Below are positions 43,370-51,490 of a stretch of 62,058 nt of DNA, piece after piece (position 1 is the stretch's first letter; every line of letters starts with the position of its first letter). A program made the position numbers and the translations under genes. The stretch is from Scalindua sp964437425 (GTDB taxonomy: Bacteria; Planctomycetota; Brocadiia; Brocadiales; Scalinduaceae). The stretch lies in assembly GCA_964437425.1 (NCBI GenBank), contig CAYTGO010000015.1:1-62058 (forward strand), in the 5' to 3' direction. The notes under the pieces were generated by a model. The model was not told the DNA's origin. It saw only the letters and a program-made list of their open reading frames with translations, and did not search any database.

Positions 43370-44776
43370 ATGAAAGAGAAAGTTTCTATAGCTGATATTG
43401 TCCTCGATGAATCTGTCTATCCCAGGGAGAGGATTGATCGAAAAAGGGTATCTCTCTTTGCAGAGAACATGAGGGATGGTTTTAGATTTGACCCTATTGT
43501 AATTGAACGCCATCCATCGAAAAAAGGGAAGTACCGCATTCTGGACGGTGCACACAGGTGGAGTGCCGTCAAGGAAGTTGGTTGGATTGACATGCCGGCA
43601 ATCATAAAAGATCTGAAAGGGATCGACCCCCTGCTCTATGCTGCAGGTATGGCGATCGGGCCGAGACAACTGACAGACGAAGAATCAAAGAACACCGCCC
43701 GACGGGCATTTCAAAACAACCCCGCATTATCGTCTTCGGAGATCGGCAAAGCGATAGGAAGGTCAAGACAATCGGTAGACGCCTACCTTGCTGATCTCCG
43801 GGCAGCCAAACAGACAGAACTTTATCTTAAGATACATCGTATGAACAGGTTAGGTATTCCACAGGAAAGAATTGCAAAGAGATTGGATCTCCCTCAAAAG
43901 ACTTTATTTAACCATTTAGCCAAAATGCCAGCATTGGCAAAATGGCTAAATAGCGAGCTATCACGAGGATTTACAGTTCCTCAGGTTACGGAAAAGCATG
44001 GATGGGCCGAGCCGATGGTATGGTCGCTGGCACTCGAGGGCAAAGATGATCTGGCTCGGTTCAAAGAACTTGGCTGGGGACTGCGTACATGGGATCAATG
44101 GAATTGGGGCGATTGCGACAAACGTTTCGGCGACGACTGGCCCGGACGCATACCCGCTCAACTGATTGCCCACATACTATATTTTTGCACAAAGCAGAAC
44201 GACCTGGTGCTTGACCCCATGGCAGGCGGCGGCGTGACGCCAGACACCTGCCTGGCACTGGGCAGAAGATGCTGGAGCTTTGACATAGAAGACCGCCCCG
44301 ATACCAGGCCTGAGATAGAACCGTACTATTGGGACATAAAGAGTAAAGATTGGAAGAGTACCATTCCTGCATCTAAGGACAAACCCGACCTGATCATCAT
44401 GGACCCGCCCTACTTCAGCAAAAAAAAGAAGGATTATAGCAAAGAGAGTATATCAGGATTTACAAGAGAGAAATACCTGGAGTTCTTTGAGAGGTTCTTT
44501 ACCCACCTGAAAACCATTTCCAAAAAGTCGACAAGACTCGCCTTAATCATTGCTGATTGGCGCGACTTCCAGAATAAACCTTTCATGGACGAAAATTCGA
44601 AAAACGCTATTCTATTGACTGACTACTATGAGTTATTAAGAGAGACCGGATGGGAGCTTGCTGCTATAATTCAGTCACCCATGTCGTCCGAGCGATTTGA
44701 TGCAATTGTAGTATCCGCCATGCAGAAGAAAAGAATCCTTGGAGTAACCAGCCGGCATGTGATGATTTGTAAATGA
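43370..44776 (+). CDS. ParB-like / DNA methyltransferase fusion
   Basis: 468 residues. Residues ~5-85 are a ParB/Srx-type nuclease or DNA-binding domain (RKRVSLFAENMRDGFRFDPI, YRILDGAHRWSAVKEVG). Residues ~100-200 hold two helix-turn-helix stretches (SSEIGKAIGRSRQSVDAYLA, IPQERIAKRLDLPQKTLFNH). Residues ~245-460 are an amino-type DNA methyltransferase with motif I LDPMAGGGVTPDT before catalytic DPPY (IMDPPYFSKKKKDYS). Such ParB-methylase proteins are common in phages and mobile elements; no restriction gene is adjacent. No ribosome binding site; the start follows a repeat array. GC slightly above its neighbours. Confidence 0.9.
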   Translation: MKEKVSIADIVLDESVYPRERIDRKRVSLFAENMRDGFRFDPIVIERHPSKKGKYRILDGAHRWSAVKEVGWIDMPAIIKDLKGIDPLLYAAGMAIGPRQLTDEESKNTARRAFQNNPALSSSEIGKAIGRSRQSVDAYLADLRAAKQTELYLKIHRMNRLGIPQERIAKRLDLPQKTLFNHLAKMPALAKWLNSELSRGFTVPQVTEKHGWAEPMVWSLALEGKDDLARFKELGWGLRTWDQWNWGDCDKRFGDDWPGRIPAQLIAHILYFCTKQNDLVLDPMAGGGVTPDTCLALGRRCWSFDIEDRPDTRPEIEPYYWDIKSKDWKSTIPASKDKPDLIIMDPPYFSKKKKDYSKESISGFTREKYLEFFERFFTHLKTISKKSTRLALIIADWRDFQNKPFMDENSKNAILLTDYYELLRETGWELAAIIQSPMSSERFDAIVVSAMQKKRILGVTSRHVMICK

Positions 44777-45150
44777 AGATTACATTCACCACGAAGAACG
44801 CGAAGAGCACGATGAAAAAAATTTGGCTACAGATTTACACAAATTAAAAACCCTTTTTCCTTTTCAATCTACAATCTTCAATATTAAATCTTCAATCCTC
44901 ACCCCCCCCTCTTTTCCAATCTTCAGTCTTCAATAGTCAGTATTCAATCATAAATTCCCCTTGCTTTTACTATTTACTAAAGTATTATACCGCTTGTAAC
45001 TTACGACCTGCCAAATTGATATACCATCTGATGACGGATATGTTTTTTATAAATTAGATTTATTCTTACAAAGACAACTCAGCATAAAAAAAGCAATCTG
45101 ATTTAAATGCTATTTTATTATTTCATACTGTAATTATTACTTATAAAATT
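44777..45150. other. Spacer ahead of the retron locus
   Basis: 374 bases: a CACGAAGA motif, a C8 tract (44902-44909) and a possible promoter TTGCTT-N16-TATTAT (44961-44988) for the 45151 gene. Confidence 0.6.
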
Positions 45151-45789
45151 ATGTCACTAAGAAGAAAATGGCGAAGATGGTGTCGAGTCATAGAAGACAA
45201 TATTTTGAATCAATACAAATATGACAAACTAATATATGAAGACTACCTTACAATAATTCAGTCTAATAAATCAATTCAATCTCCACCAGATTTCCACAAT
45301 TGGTGCTGCCAGAACTATGGCAAGTCGCTACTTTTATATATTAGGAAACTTGTGGACAAAGATTCACGTTCATATAGCATAAGGAAACTTGTTAGTAATA
45401 TTGCCGAAAATAATCATTTAGTTACGAAATACGCATGTTTATGTTGTTATAAAGGACATCACAAACAAACGGTACTTGATTATTGGAACAATAATGTTGG
45501 CAATAAGAGCCAATTTCTACCAAAGGAAATTCCATTAAGTCATATTACTCAAATACAATCATTAACAAAGAAAGCTAGCATCATTGTAGACAAATCAATT
45601 GCCCATTTTGACAGAACTAATAGAATAAGAATAATTGAATTTGATGAAGCAGATAAAATTATATCTATCCTTGTGGAAATATTATATTTTTACAGTGTGT
45701 TATTAGGTGGGCAAGTCGCTTGTGACACTGATAATTACGACATTACATATGATTGGAAATCTATTTTCAAACAAGCTTGGAAAAGCTAA
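45151..45789 (+). CDS. AbiU2/HEPN-like protein upstream of the retron
   Basis: 212 residues, cytoplasmic. The helix YGKSLLLYIRKLVDKDSRSY followed by SIRKLVSNIAEN resembles the signature of AbiU2-type HEPN proteins (slll.LsRL.Dkd..S.slakll), and KASIIVDKSIAHFDR matches the later RdkxxAHxD piece. The canonical Arg five residues before the His is replaced by Asp here, so RNase activity is uncertain. AbiU2 was first described in abortive phage infection. It ends 70 bases before the candidate retron RNA and shares its strand, so it may be a retron accessory protein. Family call tentative. Confidence 0.55.
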   Translation: MSLRRKWRRWCRVIEDNILNQYKYDKLIYEDYLTIIQSNKSIQSPPDFHNWCCQNYGKSLLLYIRKLVDKDSRSYSIRKLVSNIAENNHLVTKYACLCCYKGHHKQTVLDYWNNNVGNKSQFLPKEIPLSHITQIQSLTKKASIIVDKSIAHFDRTNRIRIIEFDEADKIISILVEILYFYSVLLGGQVACDTDNYDITYDWKSIFKQAWKS

Positions 45790-45806
45790 CCGGTACTTGC
45801 ACTCAG

Positions 45807-45828
45807 ACGGGCTAAAAACCATGCCCGT
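45807..45828 (+). terminator. Hairpin after the AbiU2-like gene
   Basis: ACGGGC (45807-45812) / GCCCGT (45823-45828), flanked by TCAGACG repeats at 45803 and 45832. Lies 18 bases after the stop codon. Could be a terminator (no T-run) or belong to the retron leader. Confidence 0.35.
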
Positions 45829-45859
45829 TGGTCAGACGCACCATTAATTATACAAGTTA

Positions 45860-46010
45860 TGGAAGGGAGCCTGGAAGAATTAATTTTCCGCTGACTATCT
45901 GCGGCGGCCAAGAAAAGGTGACTCTTAAAGCTACTATGTAGTACTAGTATTTGCTGTATTTACAGTAGTTTACGTTTAGTTTATAAGAAAAATTACCAGG
46001 CTTCCTTCCA
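45860..46010 (+). ncRNA. Candidate retron msr-msd RNA
   Basis: Bounded by a1 TGGAAGGGAGCCTGG (45860-45874) and a2 CCAGGCTTCCTTCCA (45996-46010), which pair over 15 positions with one G-U. Inside, an msr-like hairpin CCGC/GCGG (45888-45904) with loop TGACTATCT, then a longer msd-like hairpin: TCTTA (45923-45927) with TAAGA (45984-45988) and CTACT with AGTAG (45931-45935 / 45964-45968). The a2 arm ends ten bases before the reverse-transcriptase start codon, the usual retron position. Branching G not assigned. Confidence 0.72.
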
Positions 46011-46020
46011 CCCTATTTCG

Positions 46021-47673
46021 ATGAAAGAATATTTTTTAAAACTCAAAGAGCACAATGATTTGGCTAGCTTTTTTGGACTTACATATTCCATGCTAGTAAA
46101 GATTATTTATAAAACAGATTCAACATATAAATATCATCAGTTTCAAATTCTAAAAAAAAATGGCGGCTATAGACAAATAAGTTCACCATCAAAGAAGTTG
46201 AAAGCTATTCAAACAAAATTAAAGGATATGCTTTATGAAATATATCCAACAAAACCAGCAGCATATGGTTTTGCGAAGAAAAAAAGCATTGTGGGAAATG
46301 CAGAAAGGCACTTAGATAAAAAAATTATCTTTAATATAGATCTCTTAGATTTCTTTGGATCCATCCATTTTGGAAGAATCAGAAATCTGTTCAAAGCAAC
46401 CCCCTTTAATTTTAATAATACTATTTCAACTATTCTTGCACAGATCTGTTGTTTCGAAAATTCCTTACCACAAGGTGCGCCAACCTCTCCAATCTTATCT
46501 AATATGATTGCATGGAAATTGGACTCACAACTACAAGAATTGGCAAAAGCAACAAACAGCACTTATACACGCTATGCAGATGATATTAGTTTTTCGTTTA
46601 CATGCAATAAGCACAGACTACCAAAACAAATTGTAGTTTTTCAGGAAGACATAGCGAGTCCAGGGTATACACTAACACATATAATTGAAAAAAATGGATT
46701 TAATATTAACTCTGAGAAAATCCGTTTATGTAGCCGTTCTTCTAGGATGGAGATCACAGGTTTAACAGTAAATGAATTCCCTAATGTACGCCGCCGATAT
46801 GTGAGACAATTATCATCTATGTTCCATGCATGGAGAGAGTATGGTTATGATGAGGCCGAGAAAGAATACAACGACAAATACAATAGAAAGCACAGAGCGT
46901 CTGACAAGCCGAAGTCATATCTACATGTGATCAAAGGAAAGTTAGCATTCTTGCTAAGCGTGAAAACAGGAAGAGACAACTTGTATAAGAAGTTGGCAAC
47001 GCAATTTAATGATCTTGTAGATGACGAACATAAATTTAAAATAGTAGAGGTTACTAATCCAGAAAAGAATGCAATAGATGCCTTGTGGGTTATTGAAACT
47101 TCTTATAATGATGCCAGTGGAAAGCTTATTGTGTCACAGGGAAGCGGCTTCCAATTAAAAGGAACTGGCATAGTCACCTGTGCTCATGTTGTTTCAGAGA
47201 ATAATAAACTATTTGAAAATCTTGAAATATACAAGCACTCAGATGTAAACAAACGATATAAAATTAATGTTGAAAGAATTTGCTCGCATCGGGATGTCGC
47301 AATTTGCTCTATTCAAGAGGTAGATGGTAAATTACCACAATTTTGTACCATAGAGAGATCTGAGAGAATTGTTGCAATACAGGATGATGTTAAGCTATTA
47401 GGATTTCCAGGTCACGCACCTAGTCACAGTTATTACATCGTTGACTCCAAAGTTGCAAAGACTTACATTGAAAGCGCAGTTGATAAGTTTGAAATTGACA
47501 AATTGATTAGATCGGGAAATAGTGGTGGCCCCATAATCAACTCACATTCTAAGGTTATCGGTATGGCATTAAAAGGAATCACAGAAGGAGGAGGAAAAAA
47601 TGGTTGCTTGTTAATATCAGAAATTGATAAAGTTCTGAGTTCTGATGAATTCAAAATCAAAAAAGTGCCATAA
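46021..47673 (+). CDS. Retron-type reverse transcriptase fused to a trypsin-like protease
   Basis: 550 residues. Residues ~30-300 are a retron RT: NAERH at 93-97 (the retron NAxxH motif), first catalytic Asp107 (NIDLLDFF), QGAPTSPILSN, YADD at 185-188, and EITGLTVN with ITG at 245-247 (retron V/I-TG motif). After a Lys/Tyr-rich linker, residues ~360-540 form a trypsin-like serine protease with an intact triad: His389 (TCAHVV), Asp425 (HRDVAI) and Ser501 (GNSGGP). RT-protease fusions are known among retrons, but their mechanism is not established. A candidate msr-msd lies directly upstream. No ribosome binding site is visible. Likely anti-phage. Confidence 0.93.
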   Translation: MKEYFLKLKEHNDLASFFGLTYSMLVKIIYKTDSTYKYHQFQILKKNGGYRQISSPSKKLKAIQTKLKDMLYEIYPTKPAAYGFAKKKSIVGNAERHLDKKIIFNIDLLDFFGSIHFGRIRNLFKATPFNFNNTISTILAQICCFENSLPQGAPTSPILSNMIAWKLDSQLQELAKATNSTYTRYADDISFSFTCNKHRLPKQIVVFQEDIASPGYTLTHIIEKNGFNINSEKIRLCSRSSRMEITGLTVNEFPNVRRRYVRQLSSMFHAWREYGYDEAEKEYNDKYNRKHRASDKPKSYLHVIKGKLAFLLSVKTGRDNLYKKLATQFNDLVDDEHKFKIVEVTNPEKNAIDALWVIETSYNDASGKLIVSQGSGFQLKGTGIVTCAHVVSENNKLFENLEIYKHSDVNKRYKINVERICSHRDVAICSIQEVDGKLPQFCTIERSERIVAIQDDVKLLGFPGHAPSHSYYIVDSKVAKTYIESAVDKFEIDKLIRSGNSGGPIINSHSKVIGMALKGITEGGGKNGCLLISEIDKVLSSDEFKIKKVP

Positions 47674-47709
47674 GAAGAAAGGATTAAATCTCCTCTAGTC
47701 TACATGTTA

Positions 47710-47725
47710 AACCTGTGGACAGGTT
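47710..47725 (+). terminator. Hairpin after the RT-protease gene
   Basis: AACCTGT/ACAGGTT with a 2-base loop, 37 bases past the stop. No T-run; weak terminator or degenerate repeat. Confidence 0.3.
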
Positions 47726-47840
47726 AGTCATCAGTCATTAATAATTTGGAGCACCTTTCCTTTGCGTTCTTAGCGACTCCGCGGTGAATAATCTTAATCT
47801 TCAATAATCTGCGTCAAACTTTCTTTAAAGATGTTATAAA

Positions 47841-48317
47841 ATGAGTAAAACTAAAATAGAGTGGACAGGGTCTACCTGGAATCCCGTAACCGGCTGCACT
47901 AAAATCAGTGAATGCTGTGATAATTGCTATGCAGAAAGAATGTCAAAAAGGCTAAGAGCAATGGGACAACAAAATTATGTTAATGGCTTTGACGTTGCGT
48001 GCCATCCTCGTATGCTGGATGCTCCATTAAAGTGGAAAAAATCGAATACGGTTTTTGTAAACTCTATGGGTGACCTCTTTCATGAAAAAGTACCTCTCAG
48101 TTTTATAGAACAGGTTTTTGGTGCAAAGAACATAGCTGAACAACCTTATTTCTCAAGTAAAAGTGAAACTAAAAAACCAAAACTGGAGTGGAGTGGTTTG
48201 TTGATTTTTTGGATATTTCTCCACACTAATACTAAAAAATTGCACAAGTCTTTATTTCATGTTACAAGAAAAGGTGCGTGGAGAAGCAAAAGCATGATAA
48301 TGCCCCACTATTTTTAG
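47841..48317 (+). pseudogene. Phage Gp37/Gp68-type (DUF5131) gene, truncated copy 1
   Basis: 158 codons, of which only the first ~94 match the intact copy at 53434: KIEWTGSTWNPVTGCTKISE, then CCDNCYAERMSKRL, FVNSMGDLFHEKVPL. After FIEQVFGA the sequence diverges completely and the remaining ~60 codons are unrelated. The Gly before the second Cys (SEGC) is Cys here. The upstream AAGGTG of the other copies is degraded to AAGATG. Probably a non-functional remnant. Confidence 0.8.
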
Positions 48318-48545
48318 AGGAAATTTACTGCGTATAAGCCTTGATGTAATAAAGCCTTATTTTCAACGTCTGTTAATTACGAGTTGTGTTGTGTTCAGGA
48401 AAATTTTCAGTACTGCAAACCCGCTCCTTTGCAATGTGATTTGTGGTAGAAAAAACATGAATGCAGACTCTTTGACTTCCACTTAAACATACTTCCAGCC
48501 GTTTTAAATTCCTACTCTAAGCGTATGCATATAGAAATTAATCCC

Positions 48546-49574
48546 CTACTGATGTGAATGGGTTGGTAGATCGTCATGATTATGTTCAGTGATACGATGA
48601 TGTTCCTCGCCTGATGCGTTGACAGGATCAATATGGATTGTTGCATTAGAAAGATATCGTAAATGATGCAATAGCTGGTGTCGAACTTCTCTGGCAATGT
48701 CGTGCCCTTCCTCAACAGAGAGTTCCGGATTTACAGCGATATTCAGCTCTGCATGAAGACGGTGCCCCAACCATCTCACCCTCACTTCTGTGACATCACA
48801 AACCCCTTTAATGTGATTAACTGCATGTTTAATTTCAGGAACAACTTTTGGGTCAACACCATCAAGCAAGCGGGTAAAAATACTCTTGCTGGAATCCCAT
48901 ACGATACGGAATATTGCAGCAGAAATAAGAAGGCCGATGATAGGGTCTGCCAATGGATAACCAAGCCAAATTCCAACAGCACCGAAAAGCACGGCCAAAC
49001 TGGTCAGGCCGTCTACACGGGCATGATAACCATCAGCGATGAGAGCGGCACTGCCGATTTCTTTGCCAATCTTGATTCGGAATTGTGCTACAGCCTCATT
49101 GCCGAGGAAACCAATCACCGATGCAGCGATTACAGCCCAGAGATACATCACTGTTCGTGGATGAAAGAGGCGATCAATGGATTCGTAGCCAGCGAAGATG
49201 GCACTAAACAGGATGGTGAGCACAATAGCCACACCTGCCAGGTCTTCTACACGCCCATAACCATAAGTAAAACGTTTGCTTGGTTTCCTACGCGCAAACA
49301 TAAAAGCAATCCATAGCGGAATAGCAGTAGCGGCGTCACCGAAGTTATGAATCGTATCTGCAAGGAGTGCCACACTTCCAGATATAAAGACAATAACAAC
49401 TTGAAAAAGGGCAGTAGCTAGTAATCCAAAAAATGACCACTTGATTGCCCAAATTCCTCGTTGAGTGGTAAAAACTGAAGGGTCTATAGCACCGTGGGTA
49501 TGGACATTAGCATGGTGCCGATGATCTTGTTCAAAAGTCTTTCCTCTCTTGTGATATTTTTTATAACCAAACAT
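48546..49574 (-). CDS. Cation diffusion facilitator (CDF) metal efflux transporter
   Basis: 342 residues, inner membrane. His-rich N-terminus (DHRHHANVHTHG), six helices, metal site A motifs SVALLADTIHNFGDA (helix 2) and DGYHARVDGLTSLA (helix 5), and a cytoplasmic C-terminal domain (VRVRWLGHRLHAELNI). His-rich tail (EEHHRITEHNHDD). Zn(II)/Co(II)/Fe(II) export is typical of the family. An isolated gene between DUF5131 copies. Confidence 0.93.
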   Translation of the reverse strand: MFGYKKYHKRGKTFEQDHRHHANVHTHGAIDPSVFTTQRGIWAIKWSFFGLLATALFQVVIVFISGSVALLADTIHNFGDAATAIPLWIAFMFARRKPSKRFTYGYGRVEDLAGVAIVLTILFSAIFAGYESIDRLFHPRTVMYLWAVIAASVIGFLGNEAVAQFRIKIGKEIGSAALIADGYHARVDGLTSLAVLFGAVGIWLGYPLADPIIGLLISAAIFRIVWDSSKSIFTRLLDGVDPKVVPEIKHAVNHIKGVCDVTEVRVRWLGHRLHAELNIAVNPELSVEEGHDIAREVRHQLLHHLRYLSNATIHIDPVNASGEEHHRITEHNHDDLPTHSHQ

Positions 49575-49796
49575 GTTATATTAATCAGGTTTTTGATTCT
49601 TTCATAGATTCTAAAGCTTTATTTTTGTTTTCTTCATTCTGAAAAATCCTTTTGAAATATAAAGATGATAATATATAGCTTTTCAAACCAATACGGGTAT
49701 AAAACAAATAATATCATTAGCAATATTATTTACGGAACATTATGTCATTGAGGAAACTTCACAAATAATTGCTGTATATTATCCCTTAGCCGTAAC

Positions 49797-50225
49797 TTAA
49801 GAATCCATATTTATCACTTTTCCAAAAAAATAACAATCCTCTCCATCCCACTGTTTGTGCAATAAAAAAGATTCAGTAAACCCCATTTTTTGATAAAATC
49901 CTTCAGCCGCATATCTTGCAAGGCTCCAACACCATAGCTTGGGAATGCTGTTTTTCCTGCATATATCAATTGCCAAATTAACTAATAGTTTTCCTGCACC
50001 TTTCTGTTTAGAAACCAATGTATATATATTGTAAGATCCTTCTGTCGGTTCCAGTACCATAACACCTACAATCTTCCCGCTTTCCACGGCAATATGGCAC
50101 CATTGTTTAGAAATAAAAATCAGGTTTTGATTTTTGTCAGAAAAAGTACGTTTTTCAGAATCGAGGACCTTTAACACCTCACAAATATCACTGATATGTT
50201 GAACCTGGGCAATTTGAATTTTCAT
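49797..50225 (-). CDS. GNAT family N-acetyltransferase
   Basis: 142 residues. The acetyl-CoA loop is recognisable as VSKQKGAGKLLVNLAIDICRK and the closing ARYAAEGFYQKMGF motif of GNAT enzymes. Short but complete. Substrate unknown. Follows no operon partner; upstream is repeat-type sequence TTTGCGTCTCCGCGG. Confidence 0.85.
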   Translation of the reverse strand: MKIQIAQVQHISDICEVLKVLDSEKRTFSDKNQNLIFISKQWCHIAVESGKIVGVMVLEPTEGSYNIYTLVSKQKGAGKLLVNLAIDICRKNSIPKLWCWSLARYAAEGFYQKMGFTESFLLHKQWDGEDCYFFGKVINMDS

Positions 50226-50489
50226 TTGAAATTGAAAACGTGTTAACCTTGCTAATGCTGTCTCTATATAATTTAATAAAAATAAGTCTTAATTACTAGT
50301 CCTTCTATAGAAAAACATCTTTAAAGGTATTAGTTATTCGCAAAACATAATTTCAAATATCACTCCTTTGCGTCTCCGCGGTGAATAGCCTAATCTTCAA
50401 AATCTGCGTCCAACTTTTCCCTATTTGCTTTTTCATATCAAACGAGTAAAATCTCAACAATCCGATTAAAATGTTCAAGGTGTAATAAA

Positions 50490-50987
50490 ATGAGTAAAAC
50501 CAAAATAGAGTGGACAGGATCAACCTGGAACCCTGTAACCGGTTGCACTAAAATCAGTGAAGGCTGTGATAACTGTTATGCAGAAAGAATGGCAAAAAGG
50601 CTAAGAGCAATGGGACAACCAAATTATGTTAATGGCTTTGACGTTGCATGCCATCCTCGTATGCTGGATGCTCCTTTAAAGTGGAAAAAATCGATTATGG
50701 TTTTTGTAAACTCTATGGGTGATCTCTTTCATGAAAAAGTACCTCTCGGCTTTATAGAACAGGTTTTTGGTGTAATGAGCACTGCAGATCAGCATTTTTA
50801 TCAGGTTTTAACAAAGCGCGCAAAACGGTTACTGAAATTATCAGAGATGATCAAATGGGATAGTCACATCTGGATGGGGGTTACTGTAGAGAGCAAGGCA
50901 TTCAAATACCGTATAGATTATCTTAGAAAAACGCCTGCAAAAATAAAGTTTCTTTCACTGGAGCCCTTGCTATTGCCTCAGTTTTGA
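50490..50987 (+). pseudogene. Phage Gp37/Gp68-type (DUF5131) gene, truncated copy 2
   Basis: 165 codons, nearly identical in DNA to the intact copy at 53434 from the ribosome binding site (TTCAAGGTG) to LEPLL (50970), then breaks off into unrelated sequence and stops (LPQF). The C-terminal third is missing. The upstream TTTTTCATATCAAACGAGTA recurs at 53335 and 58797. Recent duplication followed by truncation. Confidence 0.85.
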
Positions 50988-51490
50988 TTTAAAAGGATAT
51001 TATCTGAGAATGACTGCTTTTGGCAAGATAGTTCATACGTTTACATCCTTGTAAAATATAAACTTCATTTAAGGCAACTTATCCACTTCAAGATATGTGG
51101 TATAATCTTTATGCTGTTTGAATTGAATGAAATGAAGTGAAATGCTAAATCTATATGCTATTGAAGTCAAGAGAAAAAATTGGTTATGAAATCTCAGATT
51201 TACTATCTGATTACGCTTGACATGAAATTTTTTATAATTTAATTTATGAAGCCTTTATCAACAGGTTCTAATCTTGTCCAATAGACGACCCCACACTTCT
51301 AACACCCTTTACCTCTACAAGTTACAACAAAAAACTGTAGTCATTTTCTTTGCACACCTTTATGAAATATTGACATCAGCATTAACAGAAATGTTACTGA
51401 TGAGATGTGGTTTGGGTTGGACTGTACAACTCCTTCAGGGCACACACTACTCCACTTTTTTTGAAATTATGTCATTAAAAGAAAGAACTA
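50988..51490. other. 500-base spacer after DUF5131 copy 2
   Basis: No gene seen. Holds the 51254-51297 copy of the 44-bp repeat found at 41417. Confidence 0.6.
51254..51297 (+). repeat. ~44-bp interspersed repeat, copy 2
   Basis: AACAGGTTCTAATCTTGTCC plus AATAGACGACCCCACACT; counterpart of 41417-41460. Confidence 0.7.

Noticed and set aside
45784..45862. Integron attC-like site (GCTAAC overlapping the stop codon, central hairpin, GTTATGG)
   Set aside because: The outer 7-mers pair poorly, the spacers are not symmetric and no second site or integrase is visible; the retron reading explains the right-hand part better.
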